Below, piece by piece: positions 1 through 5,747 of a stretch of DNA of 7,316 nucleotides; position 1 is the stretch's first letter, and every line of letters begins with the position of its first letter. Location: positions 1 through 7,316 of the forward strand of contig JARFQZ010000170.1 of the NCBI GenBank assembly GCA_029287515.1, read 5' to 3'. The translations under genes were made by a program, and so were the position numbers. The notes under the pieces were generated by a model. The model saw nothing but the letters and a program-made list of their open reading frames with translations, was not told the DNA's origin and searched no databases. Origin of the DNA: Lysobacterales bacterium (GTDB lineage: Bacteria; Pseudomonadota; Gammaproteobacteria; Xanthomonadales; SZUA-36).

Positions 1-2
1 AC

Positions 3-113
3 CTTGAAAACGCTCAACCGGAACTGATCGCCACGGCAAATATCGGCTGCCTGCTGCACCTGCAAAGCGGCACCGACCTGCCGGTGAAACACTGGATCGA
101 ACTGTTGATTTAG
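3..113 (+). CDS. glcF: Glycolate oxidase iron-sulfur subunit, C-terminal fragment
   Basis: Only the last 36 codons and the TAG stop are inside the window; the gene enters from the left edge. GlcF is the iron-sulfur subunit of the membrane-associated GlcDEF glycolate oxidase, which oxidises glycolate to glyoxylate. The visible peptide contains ATANIGCLLH (residues 10-19 of the fragment), which matches the last part of the second cysteine-rich CCG domain of GlcF, where an A-N-I-G-C...H segment is followed by a PVKHWIELL ending. Family assignment rests on this short ending, so it is probable rather than certain; another CCG-domain oxidoreductase such as an LldE-like or GlpC-like subunit is less likely, because the V-K/R-H-W-I-E-L ending is typical of GlcF. 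The stop codon overlaps the stop of the oppositely oriented gene that follows, so the two genes share four bases. Confidence 0.75.
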   Translation, partial: LENAQPELIATANIGCLLHLQSGTDLPVKHWIELLI

Positions 114-877
114 CTTTTCGGCTTCTGGATTTCTCCATCGACGTTTTTGGCGACGATCTCTCCGCTGCCATCAGCAACCACAATGAAGTCTCCGCCCACG
201 CCTTTCGCCGTTATGTCGCCTGATGAATCACGCTCGACGGTGAAATCCCTGCTTACGTCAATAAACCGGATATCGCCGGAGCTGTCGCGCCGGACCAGCA
301 CGGAGCCCTCGACGTCGCGTCCGCGTATGTCACCGGAACTGTCCGAATCGACCGTTACGTCTCCTTCGATATCTTCCAGCACCAGGTCTCCGGAGGAATC
401 ATTGAGCGTCACCGAGCCCTCGATGTCCTCGAGATGAACATCGCCGGAACTGTCCTTCAGGCTCAGGGTGCTGACGCCTTCGATTTCCACGTCGCCCGAA
501 CTGTCCTTGATTTCCAGCCTGATGTTATCGGGGACAGTAATTTCAAGGTCAATGTAGGCATACTTACTCCCCATCAGTGACCATGACGAACTGATCTCCG
601 GTAGTTCAACTACAATTTCAGCGTTACTTCCCCCGGCCACATCGATACGGGACTCATCCAGCCAGTCTTCCTCAGACACGCAAACTCTGCCGCGAATGGT
701 TGCCACCGAGGCGCCATCGTCGCCCTCAATTTCGAGATCACCGGCGCCTGCCAGGATGGTCAGCACCTCGGCGCCATCAAGATCCAACTCCTGGTCTATC
801 TCCTTCTCATACTTGCAGTTCCACGCCTGCAGGCTGGTTGAAAACAGGCAAATACCCAAAATCAGCAATTTGTTCAT
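110..877 (-). CDS. Secreted DUF4097-like DSSGD-repeat protein
   Basis: A 255-residue exported protein. Residues 1-18 form a signal peptide (hydrophobic LLILGICLF core, cleavage probably after SLQA), so it should act in the periplasm or at the cell surface. From about residue 44 it consists of short beta-strand units. The motif D-S-S-G-D recurs at residues 125, 142, 160, 179, 198 and 217, with a degenerate seventh copy (DGSGE) at 236, spaced 17-19 residues apart and each followed by an alternating hydrophobic strand and a G-x-V/F turn. This regular repetition is the hallmark of DUF4097-type (putative adhesin) right-handed beta-helix or solenoid proteins; their biochemical role is generally unknown. 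Two cysteines (residues 21 and 66 by my count) could form a disulfide. I chose the ATG at 877 rather than an upstream in-frame GTG at 886, because a GGAG ribosome site (886-889) lies 8 bases before the ATG and overlaps the GTG. It is probably cotranscribed with the barrel gene upstream. Confidence 0.75.
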   Translation of the reverse strand: MNKLLILGICLFSTSLQAWNCKYEKEIDQELDLDGAEVLTILAGAGDLEIEGDDGASVATIRGRVCVSEEDWLDESRIDVAGGSNAEIVVELPEISSSWSLMGSKYAYIDLEITVPDNIRLEIKDSSGDVEIEGVSTLSLKDSSGDVHLEDIEGSVTLNDSSGDLVLEDIEGDVTVDSDSSGDIRGRDVEGSVLVRRDSSGDIRFIDVSRDFTVERDSSGDITAKGVGGDFIVVADGSGEIVAKNVDGEIQKPKS

Positions 878-885
878 CACGTGCA

Positions 886-889
886 CTCC
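886..889 (-). promoter_or_regulatory. Ribosome binding site of the DUF4097-like gene
   Basis: GGAG on the minus strand, 8 bases upstream of the ATG at 877. It overlaps an alternative in-frame GTG at 884-886, which therefore cannot be the start served by this site. This decides the start codon. Confidence 0.6.
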
Positions 890-942
890 AGAGAATCATC
901 GGCGTTCACATGAGAGATGCAAGAATGGGGCCAAACAGATGC

Positions 943-2004
943 TTACCAGCGGAATTCGTCGGTATCCTCTGCCTCGCCTTTCCAGAATTCGCGGGAAGTC
1001 GACCTGCCGTAGAAAAATTCCAGGCGCAGGCGAATGCCGGGGTTGAACTTGTAATCGTATTCTTCGTCCCAGGAAATCTGGGGAACGATTTCATAGTAAA
1101 GCCACTTGTGCTTTGTCTGCCTGCGGTACCGGGCCGCCACGACGTAGCGGTCCACATGCGTATCGGGCTCGGTGTGAAATATCGTTGAAAACTCGTACTG
1201 AAAGCCGCTCAGATCTGACAAGCGGTGGGTCAGGAAGCTGCTGACGCGGGTGCGGTAGCCTTCGTCTTCGGATTTCTCTCCGCGCCACCTGCCGTCGAAA
1301 GTCTGGCGAAAATAGAACCGGTCCGAGATCAGCCGGTTCAGGTCCAGGCGGGTGTTGAATTGCCAGTAATTATTGGTCTGCCAGCGAACCGTTTGCGTGA
1401 AACGGTAGGAGCCCTTCTCACCCAGCGTATCCTTGTAGCGGACCCTGGGGCCGAGGAAAAAAGCGAAATCGTTGAACTTCACGCCGGCGGTAAAACTGGT
1501 GTTCCATTTCGAAGTCTGCTTGCCAAAAAACTGCAGTCCAACGATGCCTTCATCGGCCGAATCATCCACAGAATCGTCAAATCCGCTATCGTCATCCGCC
1601 CCTGCTACCAGGCTGACCTTTCGTCCCAGGTTGGGGAGATTGACCCTGGCTCGGAAACGGAACTTGCCCTTTGCGCCCTGCTCCTTGCGATAGTAAAACT
1701 CGGGCCGGAGCCGGATCTGGCTGTAGGCGTCTTCCGCCTCGTACTCGGAATCGACGAAAAAACTGTCCACCCACAGGGATGCTCTTTCAATCTGTGTATC
1801 CACGTAGTTCTTGTGAGCGTCAACCCACGATTTATCCTCGGCACCCTCATCCGCCTCGGCATCAGCTTCTTCCAAAAGCTCATCCAATGGTGTTTCATTG
1901 TCTGCCGGTTCCACTGCGAGAGCCGAAAACGAAAAAAGCGCCAGACAAATGAAGAGACCGACGCGCAAGCTGACAAAGTTCCGAGGTTGAGCAGTCATGC
2001 GCAT
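943..2004 (-). CDS. Putative outer-membrane beta-barrel protein
   Basis: A 353-residue protein that I cannot assign to a named family. Residues 1-30 are a signal peptide (hydrophobic VGLFICLALFSFSALA, cleavage after ALA). A strongly acidic Glu/Asp/Ala segment follows (about 36-58). From about residue 94 to 332 the chain is made of roughly 12-14 amphipathic strands with alternating aromatic or hydrophobic residues, rich in Tyr, Phe, Trp and Arg, separated by charged turns. One extracellular-type loop, 136-152, is nearly all Asp, Ser and Gly and could bind cations. The last strand (GIRLRLEFFYG, 323-333) resembles a C-terminal barrel-assembly signal, but a charged 20-residue tail ending in Trp follows it. 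The layout predicts an outer-membrane barrel, function unknown. A second ATG at 1998 could equally be the start; neither has a clear ribosome site. It is transcribed toward the DUF4097-like gene 65 bases downstream, so the pair may be one envelope-related operon. It is divergent from the MFS gene. Confidence 0.7.
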   Translation of the reverse strand: MRMTAQPRNFVSLRVGLFICLALFSFSALAVEPADNETPLDELLEEADAEADEGAEDKSWVDAHKNYVDTQIERASLWVDSFFVDSEYEAEDAYSQIRLRPEFYYRKEQGAKGKFRFRARVNLPNLGRKVSLVAGADDDSGFDDSVDDSADEGIVGLQFFGKQTSKWNTSFTAGVKFNDFAFFLGPRVRYKDTLGEKGSYRFTQTVRWQTNNYWQFNTRLDLNRLISDRFYFRQTFDGRWRGEKSEDEGYRTRVSSFLTHRLSDLSGFQYEFSTIFHTEPDTHVDRYVVAARYRRQTKHKWLYYEIVPQISWDEEYDYKFNPGIRLRLEFFYGRSTSREFWKGEAEDTDEFRW

Positions 2005-2040
2005 ATGTTAAGGTAGCCCGCCCAATAAAAGAACCCTGTT
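2005..2040. promoter_or_regulatory. Divergent intergenic region between barrel and MFS genes
   Basis: Only 36 bases separate the two divergent start codons. Promoters for both genes must lie here or reach into the opposite coding sequence, so their expression may be coupled or mutually exclusive. The gap contains an AT-rich tract (AATAAAA, 2024-2030) that reads TTTTAT on the minus strand and could serve as a -10 box for the barrel gene. I found no convincing matching -35 box on either strand and no clear operator palindrome. This is inferred from spacing, not from a strong motif. Confidence 0.35.
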
Positions 2041-3318
2041 TTGTCAGACTCCCATATCACCCGTCATCGCATCTTCTACATGCTCGGCCTGGTCCTGGCT
2101 GGCGAAGCGATCTATGCACTTCCCTTTCATGTCACGCGGTTTTTCCGGCCGACCGTACTCGAGGTTTTTGACCTCACAAACACGGAACTCGGAACTGCAC
2201 AGGCGGTGTACGGCGTGGTTGCCATGTTGTCCTATTTTCCCGGCGGCCCGCTGGCCGACCGGTTTCCGGCAAGGAAATTGCTGGCCTGGTCGCTCTGGTC
2301 GACAGCCGCAGGGGGCTTGTACATGGCCACGATGCCCGGTTTCCGCGGCGCATTGGTCATCTGGGGCTTTTTCGGTTTCACCACCATTTTGCTGTTCTGG
2401 GCGGCATTGATCCGTGCGACCCGCGAATGGGGAGGCCATGATGAACAGGGGCGGGCTTTCGGATTCCTCGAAGGTGGCCGCGGAGCACTTGCCGCCGTGC
2501 TGGCGACCATGGGTGCCGCCCTGTTCGGCTTGATGTTTCCCGAGGGCTACGCCAGCGCCAGCCCTGAAGGAAAGCGGCTGGCTCTGAGCCTGATCATCTA
2601 CGGCTATACGGCAGTCACGGCAGCAACCGGAGTCTATGTCTGGTTCGTGCTTTCTGACGGACACCCCAGCGGGCAACCCAATCTCGAAGAGTGGCGCCCC
2701 GAAAAAGAAAGCACCTGGACCCACATCATGCGCGTGTTACGCATGCCATCAGTGTGGCTGACTTCCGTCATCGTTGTTTGCGCCTATGTCGGCTACAAGG
2801 GTTTCGACAATTATTCCCTGTTTGCAGTCGAAGGCTTCGGCATGAGCGAAATCGAAGCCGCAGGCATCGCGGCGATCGGCGCCTGGATGCGCCCTCTGGC
2901 TGCCGTGGCGGCCGGCCTGATCGGTGACCGCATTCTCGTATCCCGCATGACGGTTCTATGCTTCTCCGTGTTACTGGCTTCCCAGCTGTTTTTCGCCATC
3001 CACACACCGGAACCGGGCGTCGGCTGGCTATTACTTGGCAATATCCTGATCGGCAGTTCCGCCATTTTCGGTTTACGGTCGTTGTATTACGCGCTGTTCG
3101 AAGAGGCGGAAGTACCTGCGGCAGTGACTGGCACAGCCGTCGGCCTGGTCTCGGTCATCGGCTATACACCCGACATTTTTGTCAGCTACGTGGGCGGCGT
3201 GCTGCTGGATAACTCGCCGGGCCTTGCCGGCCACCAGCACTACTTCTACTTTCTTGCCGCCTTCGCCGCGCTGGGCTTACTGGTCAGCTACACGCTGATG
3301 CGGCGACTGCGAAGTTAA
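2041..3318 (+). CDS. MFS transporter, YihN/UhpC-like
   Basis: A 425-residue inner-membrane transporter of the major facilitator superfamily, the usual length, with about 12 hydrophobic segments in two six-helix halves joined by a hydrophilic loop (about 206-230). The loop 2-3 signature is clear at GPLADRFPARK (69-79), and a weaker equivalent, GLIGDR, sits at 292-297 in the second half. The stretch from FGFTTILLFWAAL (111-123) through WGGHDEQGRAFGFLEGGRG (130-148) resembles the YihN-like branch related to sugar-phosphate and organic-anion permeases; this subfamily call is from memory of the motif pattern. The substrate cannot be read from the sequence. The start is TTG at 2041, since an in-frame stop lies at 2026-2028 and no ATG occurs before 2080; starting at 2080 would leave the first helix with no cytoplasmic leader. 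No strong ribosome site is visible. The solute-binding protein gene follows 49 bases downstream on the same strand, and the two may be cotranscribed. Confidence 0.85.
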   Translation: MSDSHITRHRIFYMLGLVLAGEAIYALPFHVTRFFRPTVLEVFDLTNTELGTAQAVYGVVAMLSYFPGGPLADRFPARKLLAWSLWSTAAGGLYMATMPGFRGALVIWGFFGFTTILLFWAALIRATREWGGHDEQGRAFGFLEGGRGALAAVLATMGAALFGLMFPEGYASASPEGKRLALSLIIYGYTAVTAATGVYVWFVLSDGHPSGQPNLEEWRPEKESTWTHIMRVLRMPSVWLTSVIVVCAYVGYKGFDNYSLFAVEGFGMSEIEAAGIAAIGAWMRPLAAVAAGLIGDRILVSRMTVLCFSVLLASQLFFAIHTPEPGVGWLLLGNILIGSSAIFGLRSLYYALFEEAEVPAAVTGTAVGLVSVIGYTPDIFVSYVGGVLLDNSPGLAGHQHYFYFLAAFAALGLLVSYTLMRRLRS

Positions 3319-3354
3319 TTTTTAGCTATCATAAGACCCAATCACTGCATATCC

Positions 3355-3358
3355 GGAG
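3355..3358 (+). promoter_or_regulatory. Ribosome binding site of the solute-binding protein gene
   Basis: GGAG placed 9 bases before the TTG at 3368. It supports the rare TTG start, and the residues that follow (KKLTLILIALSLATAVEA) make a textbook signal peptide. Confidence 0.6.
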
Positions 3359-3367
3359 CCGAGTACT

Positions 3368-4381
3368 TTGAAAAAGCTTACCCTTATTCTCATCGCCCTT
3401 TCACTGGCTACCGCGGTCGAAGCCAAAGACCCTCTGCTGCTGAGCAACGACAGCTGGCCCCCTTTCATTCTTGAAGGGAGTGAGCAGGGAACAGCAGAAA
3501 AACTGGTCTGCCAGGCATTGTCTCTCCAGGGTTGGCCATGCCAGGTAGAGGTCAAAGACTGGGAGATCGTGCTGCAGGAGGCAAGAATCGGTTCCATCGA
3601 CGGTATTGCCGCCGCCTGGCGCAATCCGGACCGGGAGCAGTACCTTGTGTTTTCCGAACCTTACCTGAGCAACCGGATAATCCCGGTCGTGCACAGCCGA
3701 AGCAATGTGACCATAACCAGGGCAAGTGACCTGGCGGGTCTTCGCGTCGCCCTGGTTACCGACTACGCCTATGGAGGCACCATCGAAGGTCTGAAAGCCA
3801 GCTTCACGTTGGTTGAAGCCAGAAACTCGCTGGACGCATTGAAAGCAGTCACCAGTGGTAAAGCCGACGCCGCCCTGGTGGATGAACTGGTGGCGCGTGA
3901 CAAACTCGAAACCCCGGTGATGGAAAACCTGACGATGATCAATATGGTTCTGGCCTTCCGGGATCTGCACTTTGCCGTTTCACGTCAGAATCCCCTGGCG
4001 GAGGAAATCATTGGCGACTTCCAGCGCGGTTATAAACAGATGCTGTCGGATGGGACCGTGAACGAAATTCTCAACGTGGACTGGCTTGCCACGGACTTCG
4101 GGCAGTCCGGAAAGCTGAACGTGGTGATGCGCAGCGGCGTCAGCCTCGATGACCTGGCGGCGCCCAGCAATGACGGCGAAGTATTTGCCCTTGAAGCTTC
4201 CGAATACGACCTGCTGCAGCAGCGCGACATGGACCCGAACCGGGTTAACTACCAGGTCGATGGCAAGTCCTATTCCAACCTGCAATCAGCCCTGGATGAC
4301 GTGTTCGGGAAAGACACACCTTGCAAGCACAAAAACTACACCTCGCAGTTTGACTGCACCGACCTGTTCAAGAAGAAATGA
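3368..4381 (+). CDS. Family-3 periplasmic solute-binding protein with C-terminal extension
   Basis: A 337-residue exported protein. Residues 1-19 are a signal peptide ending in VEA. Residues about 22-240 match the bacterial extracellular solute-binding family 3 (SBP_bac_3) pattern: an initial SNDSWPPF strand, a GSIDGIAAAWRNPDREQYLVFSEPYL segment split across 75-100 in which Arg89 and the FSEPY box are the usual ligand-binding landmarks, DLAGLRVALVTDYAYG at the hinge (121-136), and GKADAALVDE (164-173). Such proteins bind amino acids or similar small polar solutes in the periplasm. The final part, about 241-337, goes beyond the normal domain and carries Cys319 and Cys330; Cys48 and Cys58 lie in the main domain, and both pairs could form disulfides. 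No ABC permease or ATPase genes adjoin it. The upstream neighbour is an MFS carrier, so this may be a stand-alone sensor or scavenger; that is inference. Translation starts at TTG, supported by a well-placed GGAG. Confidence 0.8.
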   Translation: MKKLTLILIALSLATAVEAKDPLLLSNDSWPPFILEGSEQGTAEKLVCQALSLQGWPCQVEVKDWEIVLQEARIGSIDGIAAAWRNPDREQYLVFSEPYLSNRIIPVVHSRSNVTITRASDLAGLRVALVTDYAYGGTIEGLKASFTLVEARNSLDALKAVTSGKADAALVDELVARDKLETPVMENLTMINMVLAFRDLHFAVSRQNPLAEEIIGDFQRGYKQMLSDGTVNEILNVDWLATDFGQSGKLNVVMRSGVSLDDLAAPSNDGEVFALEASEYDLLQQRDMDPNRVNYQVDGKSYSNLQSALDDVFGKDTPCKHKNYTSQFDCTDLFKKK

Positions 4382-4438
4382 CCCGCCGGTAAGCATCGCT
4401 CAACCGGCCGCCTGACCAGCCACGTGACCGGCGGTCAT
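4378..4438. repeat. Imperfect inverted repeat across convergent gene ends
   Basis: ATGACCCGCCGGT (4378-4390) is nearly the reverse complement of ACCGGCGGTCAT (4427-4438), with one unpaired C and a 36-base loop. The right arm also contains a small perfect palindrome, TGACC-GGC-GGTCA (4425-4437). The element covers the stop of the solute-binding protein gene, the 18-base gap and the last codons of the convergent Popeye-like gene. It could fold in either transcript and act as a shared weak terminator or mRNA 3' end, but no T-run follows on either strand, so it is not a standard intrinsic terminator. Confidence 0.35.
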
Positions 4439-5092
4439 GGCGCGAAGTTTTCCGGCCACGTCAAGACTGCACAAGGAATAAAAATAGGCCTCGTACAAAC
4501 CCTGGCGTTTAAACAACGGCGCCAGGTCATGCTTGTCCCATGACATCAGGTTGGCATTCCCCACCGTCACGACATCCGCGCTGACGACGTCACCGCTGAT
4601 AAAACTCAATTCCCCAACAAAATTCCCCTTGTCCAGCAAGGCTACTTCAACGCCGTTTTTCAGTATGCGGCACTGCCCTTCAAGGATCAGGTACAGCTTC
4701 CGGTTCTTTTCGCCATCCTTCAGCAGGATGTGCCCGGTTTCGACCAACTCCTGTTTTGCATATTTGAAAATGGGCCTTGCTTCGTGCGGCTTCAGGTCGG
4801 AGAACATGATCTCGTAAGCCAGGTGCTCATTCTCGTCGAAACTGGCTGCCCGCATGGAATAAAAAAGGATCAGCAGGTTGACCAGGTTGACGGCCAGGAA
4901 ACAGCTTTGCCAGAACAACGCGGACCACAGCGGCTCGACCTGGAAGTAGAAATACGGAAAGGTGGAGACCGCGGCTATGATCGCGAGGACCCGCAACCAG
5001 AGCATGCTGGTGAGCATGTACGAGATGACATAAAGCGAATTGGCAAAAAAGAACACCACGGTGGCGTCCGTAAAAAAATCAAGAATCTGCAT
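4400..5092 (-). CDS. Popeye-like membrane protein with cyclic-nucleotide-binding-type domain
   Basis: A 230-residue protein. Three hydrophobic segments (about 8-26, 29-49 and 57-79) form a short membrane anchor, and residues about 95-215 form a soluble cupin-like domain of the cyclic-nucleotide-binding (CAP_ED) type. Within it, LYLILEGQCRILKNG (133-147) is the usual beta-strand and turn motif, and GNFVGELSFISGD (156-168) corresponds to the phosphate-binding cassette with its conserved Gly-Glu-Leu (160-162). The order of three helices then a cNMP-type domain is that of Popeye-domain proteins, known in animals as cAMP-binding membrane proteins and reported in some bacteria. The Arg-Ala-Ala/Thr that normally contacts the cyclic phosphate is here Ser-Ala-Asp (171-173), so ligand binding may be altered or absent. 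It converges on the solute-binding protein gene with an 18-base gap. The ATG at 5092 has only a weak, distant AGG upstream. Exact function is unknown. Confidence 0.75.
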   Translation of the reverse strand: MQILDFFTDATVVFFFANSLYVISYMLTSMLWLRVLAIIAAVSTFPYFYFQVEPLWSALFWQSCFLAVNLVNLLILFYSMRAASFDENEHLAYEIMFSDLKPHEARPIFKYAKQELVETGHILLKDGEKNRKLYLILEGQCRILKNGVEVALLDKGNFVGELSFISGDVVSADVVTVGNANLMSWDKHDLAPLFKRQGLYEAYFYSLCSLDVAGKLRAMTAGHVAGQAAG

Positions 5093-5288
5093 CAGGGCCG
5101 TACCTGCAAGAACATTGACATCGCGTCATCATAACCCGCAATGCACGAGCGCCCGCTTGTTTCTGTTCCGGGCTGCTGGAACTGTTGCGTTACAAAGCTG
5201 AAAAATCACCCTTGTCAGTTCCCCTGAAATACATTTTTATACGATAAGTTATGATAGATTCTGAATTTCCTATCAGTTGGGGAAACCA
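5093..5288. other. Divergent intergenic region, AT-richer on its right side
   Basis: This 196-base gap separates the divergent Popeye-like and DUF6524-like genes and is the longest non-coding stretch in the window. I see no small ORF with a good ribosome site, no tRNA and no strong hairpin. On the minus strand TATGAT (5128-5133) is a possible -10 box for the Popeye-like gene about 40 bases before its start, but it lacks a matching -35. The right half, from about 5220, is clearly AT-richer than its surroundings and holds the candidate promoter listed separately. Confidence 0.5.
5212..5240 (+). promoter_or_regulatory. Candidate sigma70-type promoter for the DUF6524-like gene
   Basis: TTGTCA (5212-5217, five of six matches to the -35 consensus) is followed after 17 bases by TTTTAT (5235-5240, four of six matches to the -10 consensus). 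An alternative -10, TATGAT (5250-5255), is a better box but lacks a -35 at the right distance. Either would give a leader of about 25-45 bases before the GTG start. Confidence 0.35.
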
Positions 5289-5705
5289 GTGAGCCATAAA
5301 ATAGGTTTTGACGGATTTCTGGGGCGTTGGATTTTTGCACTCGTGTTGGTGCTGGGAACCTACAATCCCAGTGGGTTTTCCTATGTTTCCTGGGTGTTGA
5401 ATGAAGAAACTTCGTTTGGCCCGGTCGTGGCAATTGTGGGCTTGATTTTATTGATCGGGTGGATATTCTGCGTGAAAACCACCTTTGATGCTCTGGGTTG
5501 GCTCGGTGTCACCCTGGGGGGCGCACTTTTCGCAGCGGTCATATGGTTATTGGTAGACATTGGTTGGGTGTCAATGGAATCAACGGGTATTCTGACCTGG
5601 TTCACTCTGGTTGTAATTTCATTGATATTGGCGACCGGAATGGCATGGTCGCACGTTAAGCGACGAATCACAGGCCAGATAAACGTGGATGACGTCGAGG
5701 ACTAG
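5289..5705 (+). CDS. DUF6524-like four-helix membrane protein
   Basis: A 138-residue integral membrane protein with four hydrophobic segments (about 10-26, 43-60, 68-88 and 98-118) and a short charged, acidic C-terminus (VDDVED). The N-terminal motif R-W-I-F-A-L-V-L-V-L-G-T-Y-N-P-S-G (residues 12-28) followed by SYVSW is what I recall of the DUF6524 family, small uncharacterised proteins found in marine and other proteobacteria; the function is unknown. I place the start at the GTG at 5289, preceded by GGGGA (5279-5283) at 5 bases, rather than the upstream in-frame TTG at 5277, which overlaps that ribosome site. Codons are visibly richer in A and T (ttg, ttt, att, gtt) than in neighbouring genes. 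It appears to be a single-gene unit with its own promoter and converges on cysNC with a 42-base gap in which I see no hairpin. Confidence 0.7.
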   Translation: MSHKIGFDGFLGRWIFALVLVLGTYNPSGFSYVSWVLNEETSFGPVVAIVGLILLIGWIFCVKTTFDALGWLGVTLGGALFAAVIWLLVDIGWVSMESTGILTWFTLVVISLILATGMAWSHVKRRITGQINVDDVED

Positions 5706-5747
5706 GTTCGCCGGAAGTTTGGGTAAAGAAAGAGGCTTAACAATCAG

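Noticed and set aside
352..359. P-loop reading GLSASGKS rather than GLSGSGKS in the CysC domain (residue positions in the visible CysNC fragment), considered as a possible inactivating change.
   Set aside because: The Walker A lysine and serine are intact and this position tolerates alanine in APS kinases, so it is ordinary variation.
147..437. Plus-strand Ser/Pro/Thr-rich frame over the DSSGD repeats, which looks like a repeat protein.
   Set aside because: Its periodicity is the complement of the tandem repeats in the real minus-strand gene; it has no ribosome site or signal peptide.
1225..2016. Long plus-strand open frame of 263 codons opposite the barrel gene.
   Set aside because: The minus-strand frame has a signal peptide and amphipathic strand pattern, whereas this one lacks any recognisable domain and simply mirrors it.
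2044..2724. Long minus-strand open frame opposite the MFS gene.
   Set aside because: The plus-strand frame is an unmistakable 12-helix MFS protein; the opposite frame has low-complexity, Gly/Arg/Pro-rich composition without domain features.
3401..3970. Minus-strand open frame of 189 codons opposite the solute-binding protein gene.
   Set aside because: It is a shadow of a clearly recognisable family-3 binding protein with signal peptide and ribosome site.
4501..4526. Perfect 7-base inverted repeat CCTGGCG...CGCCAGG with a 12-base loop.
   Set aside because: It lies inside the Popeye-like coding sequence, has no T-run, and a 7-base GC-rich stem can arise by chance in coding DNA of this composition.
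5706..5747. Possible terminator between the convergent DUF6524-like and cysNC genes.
   Set aside because: I looked for a hairpin with a T-run on either strand and found no stem of useful length.
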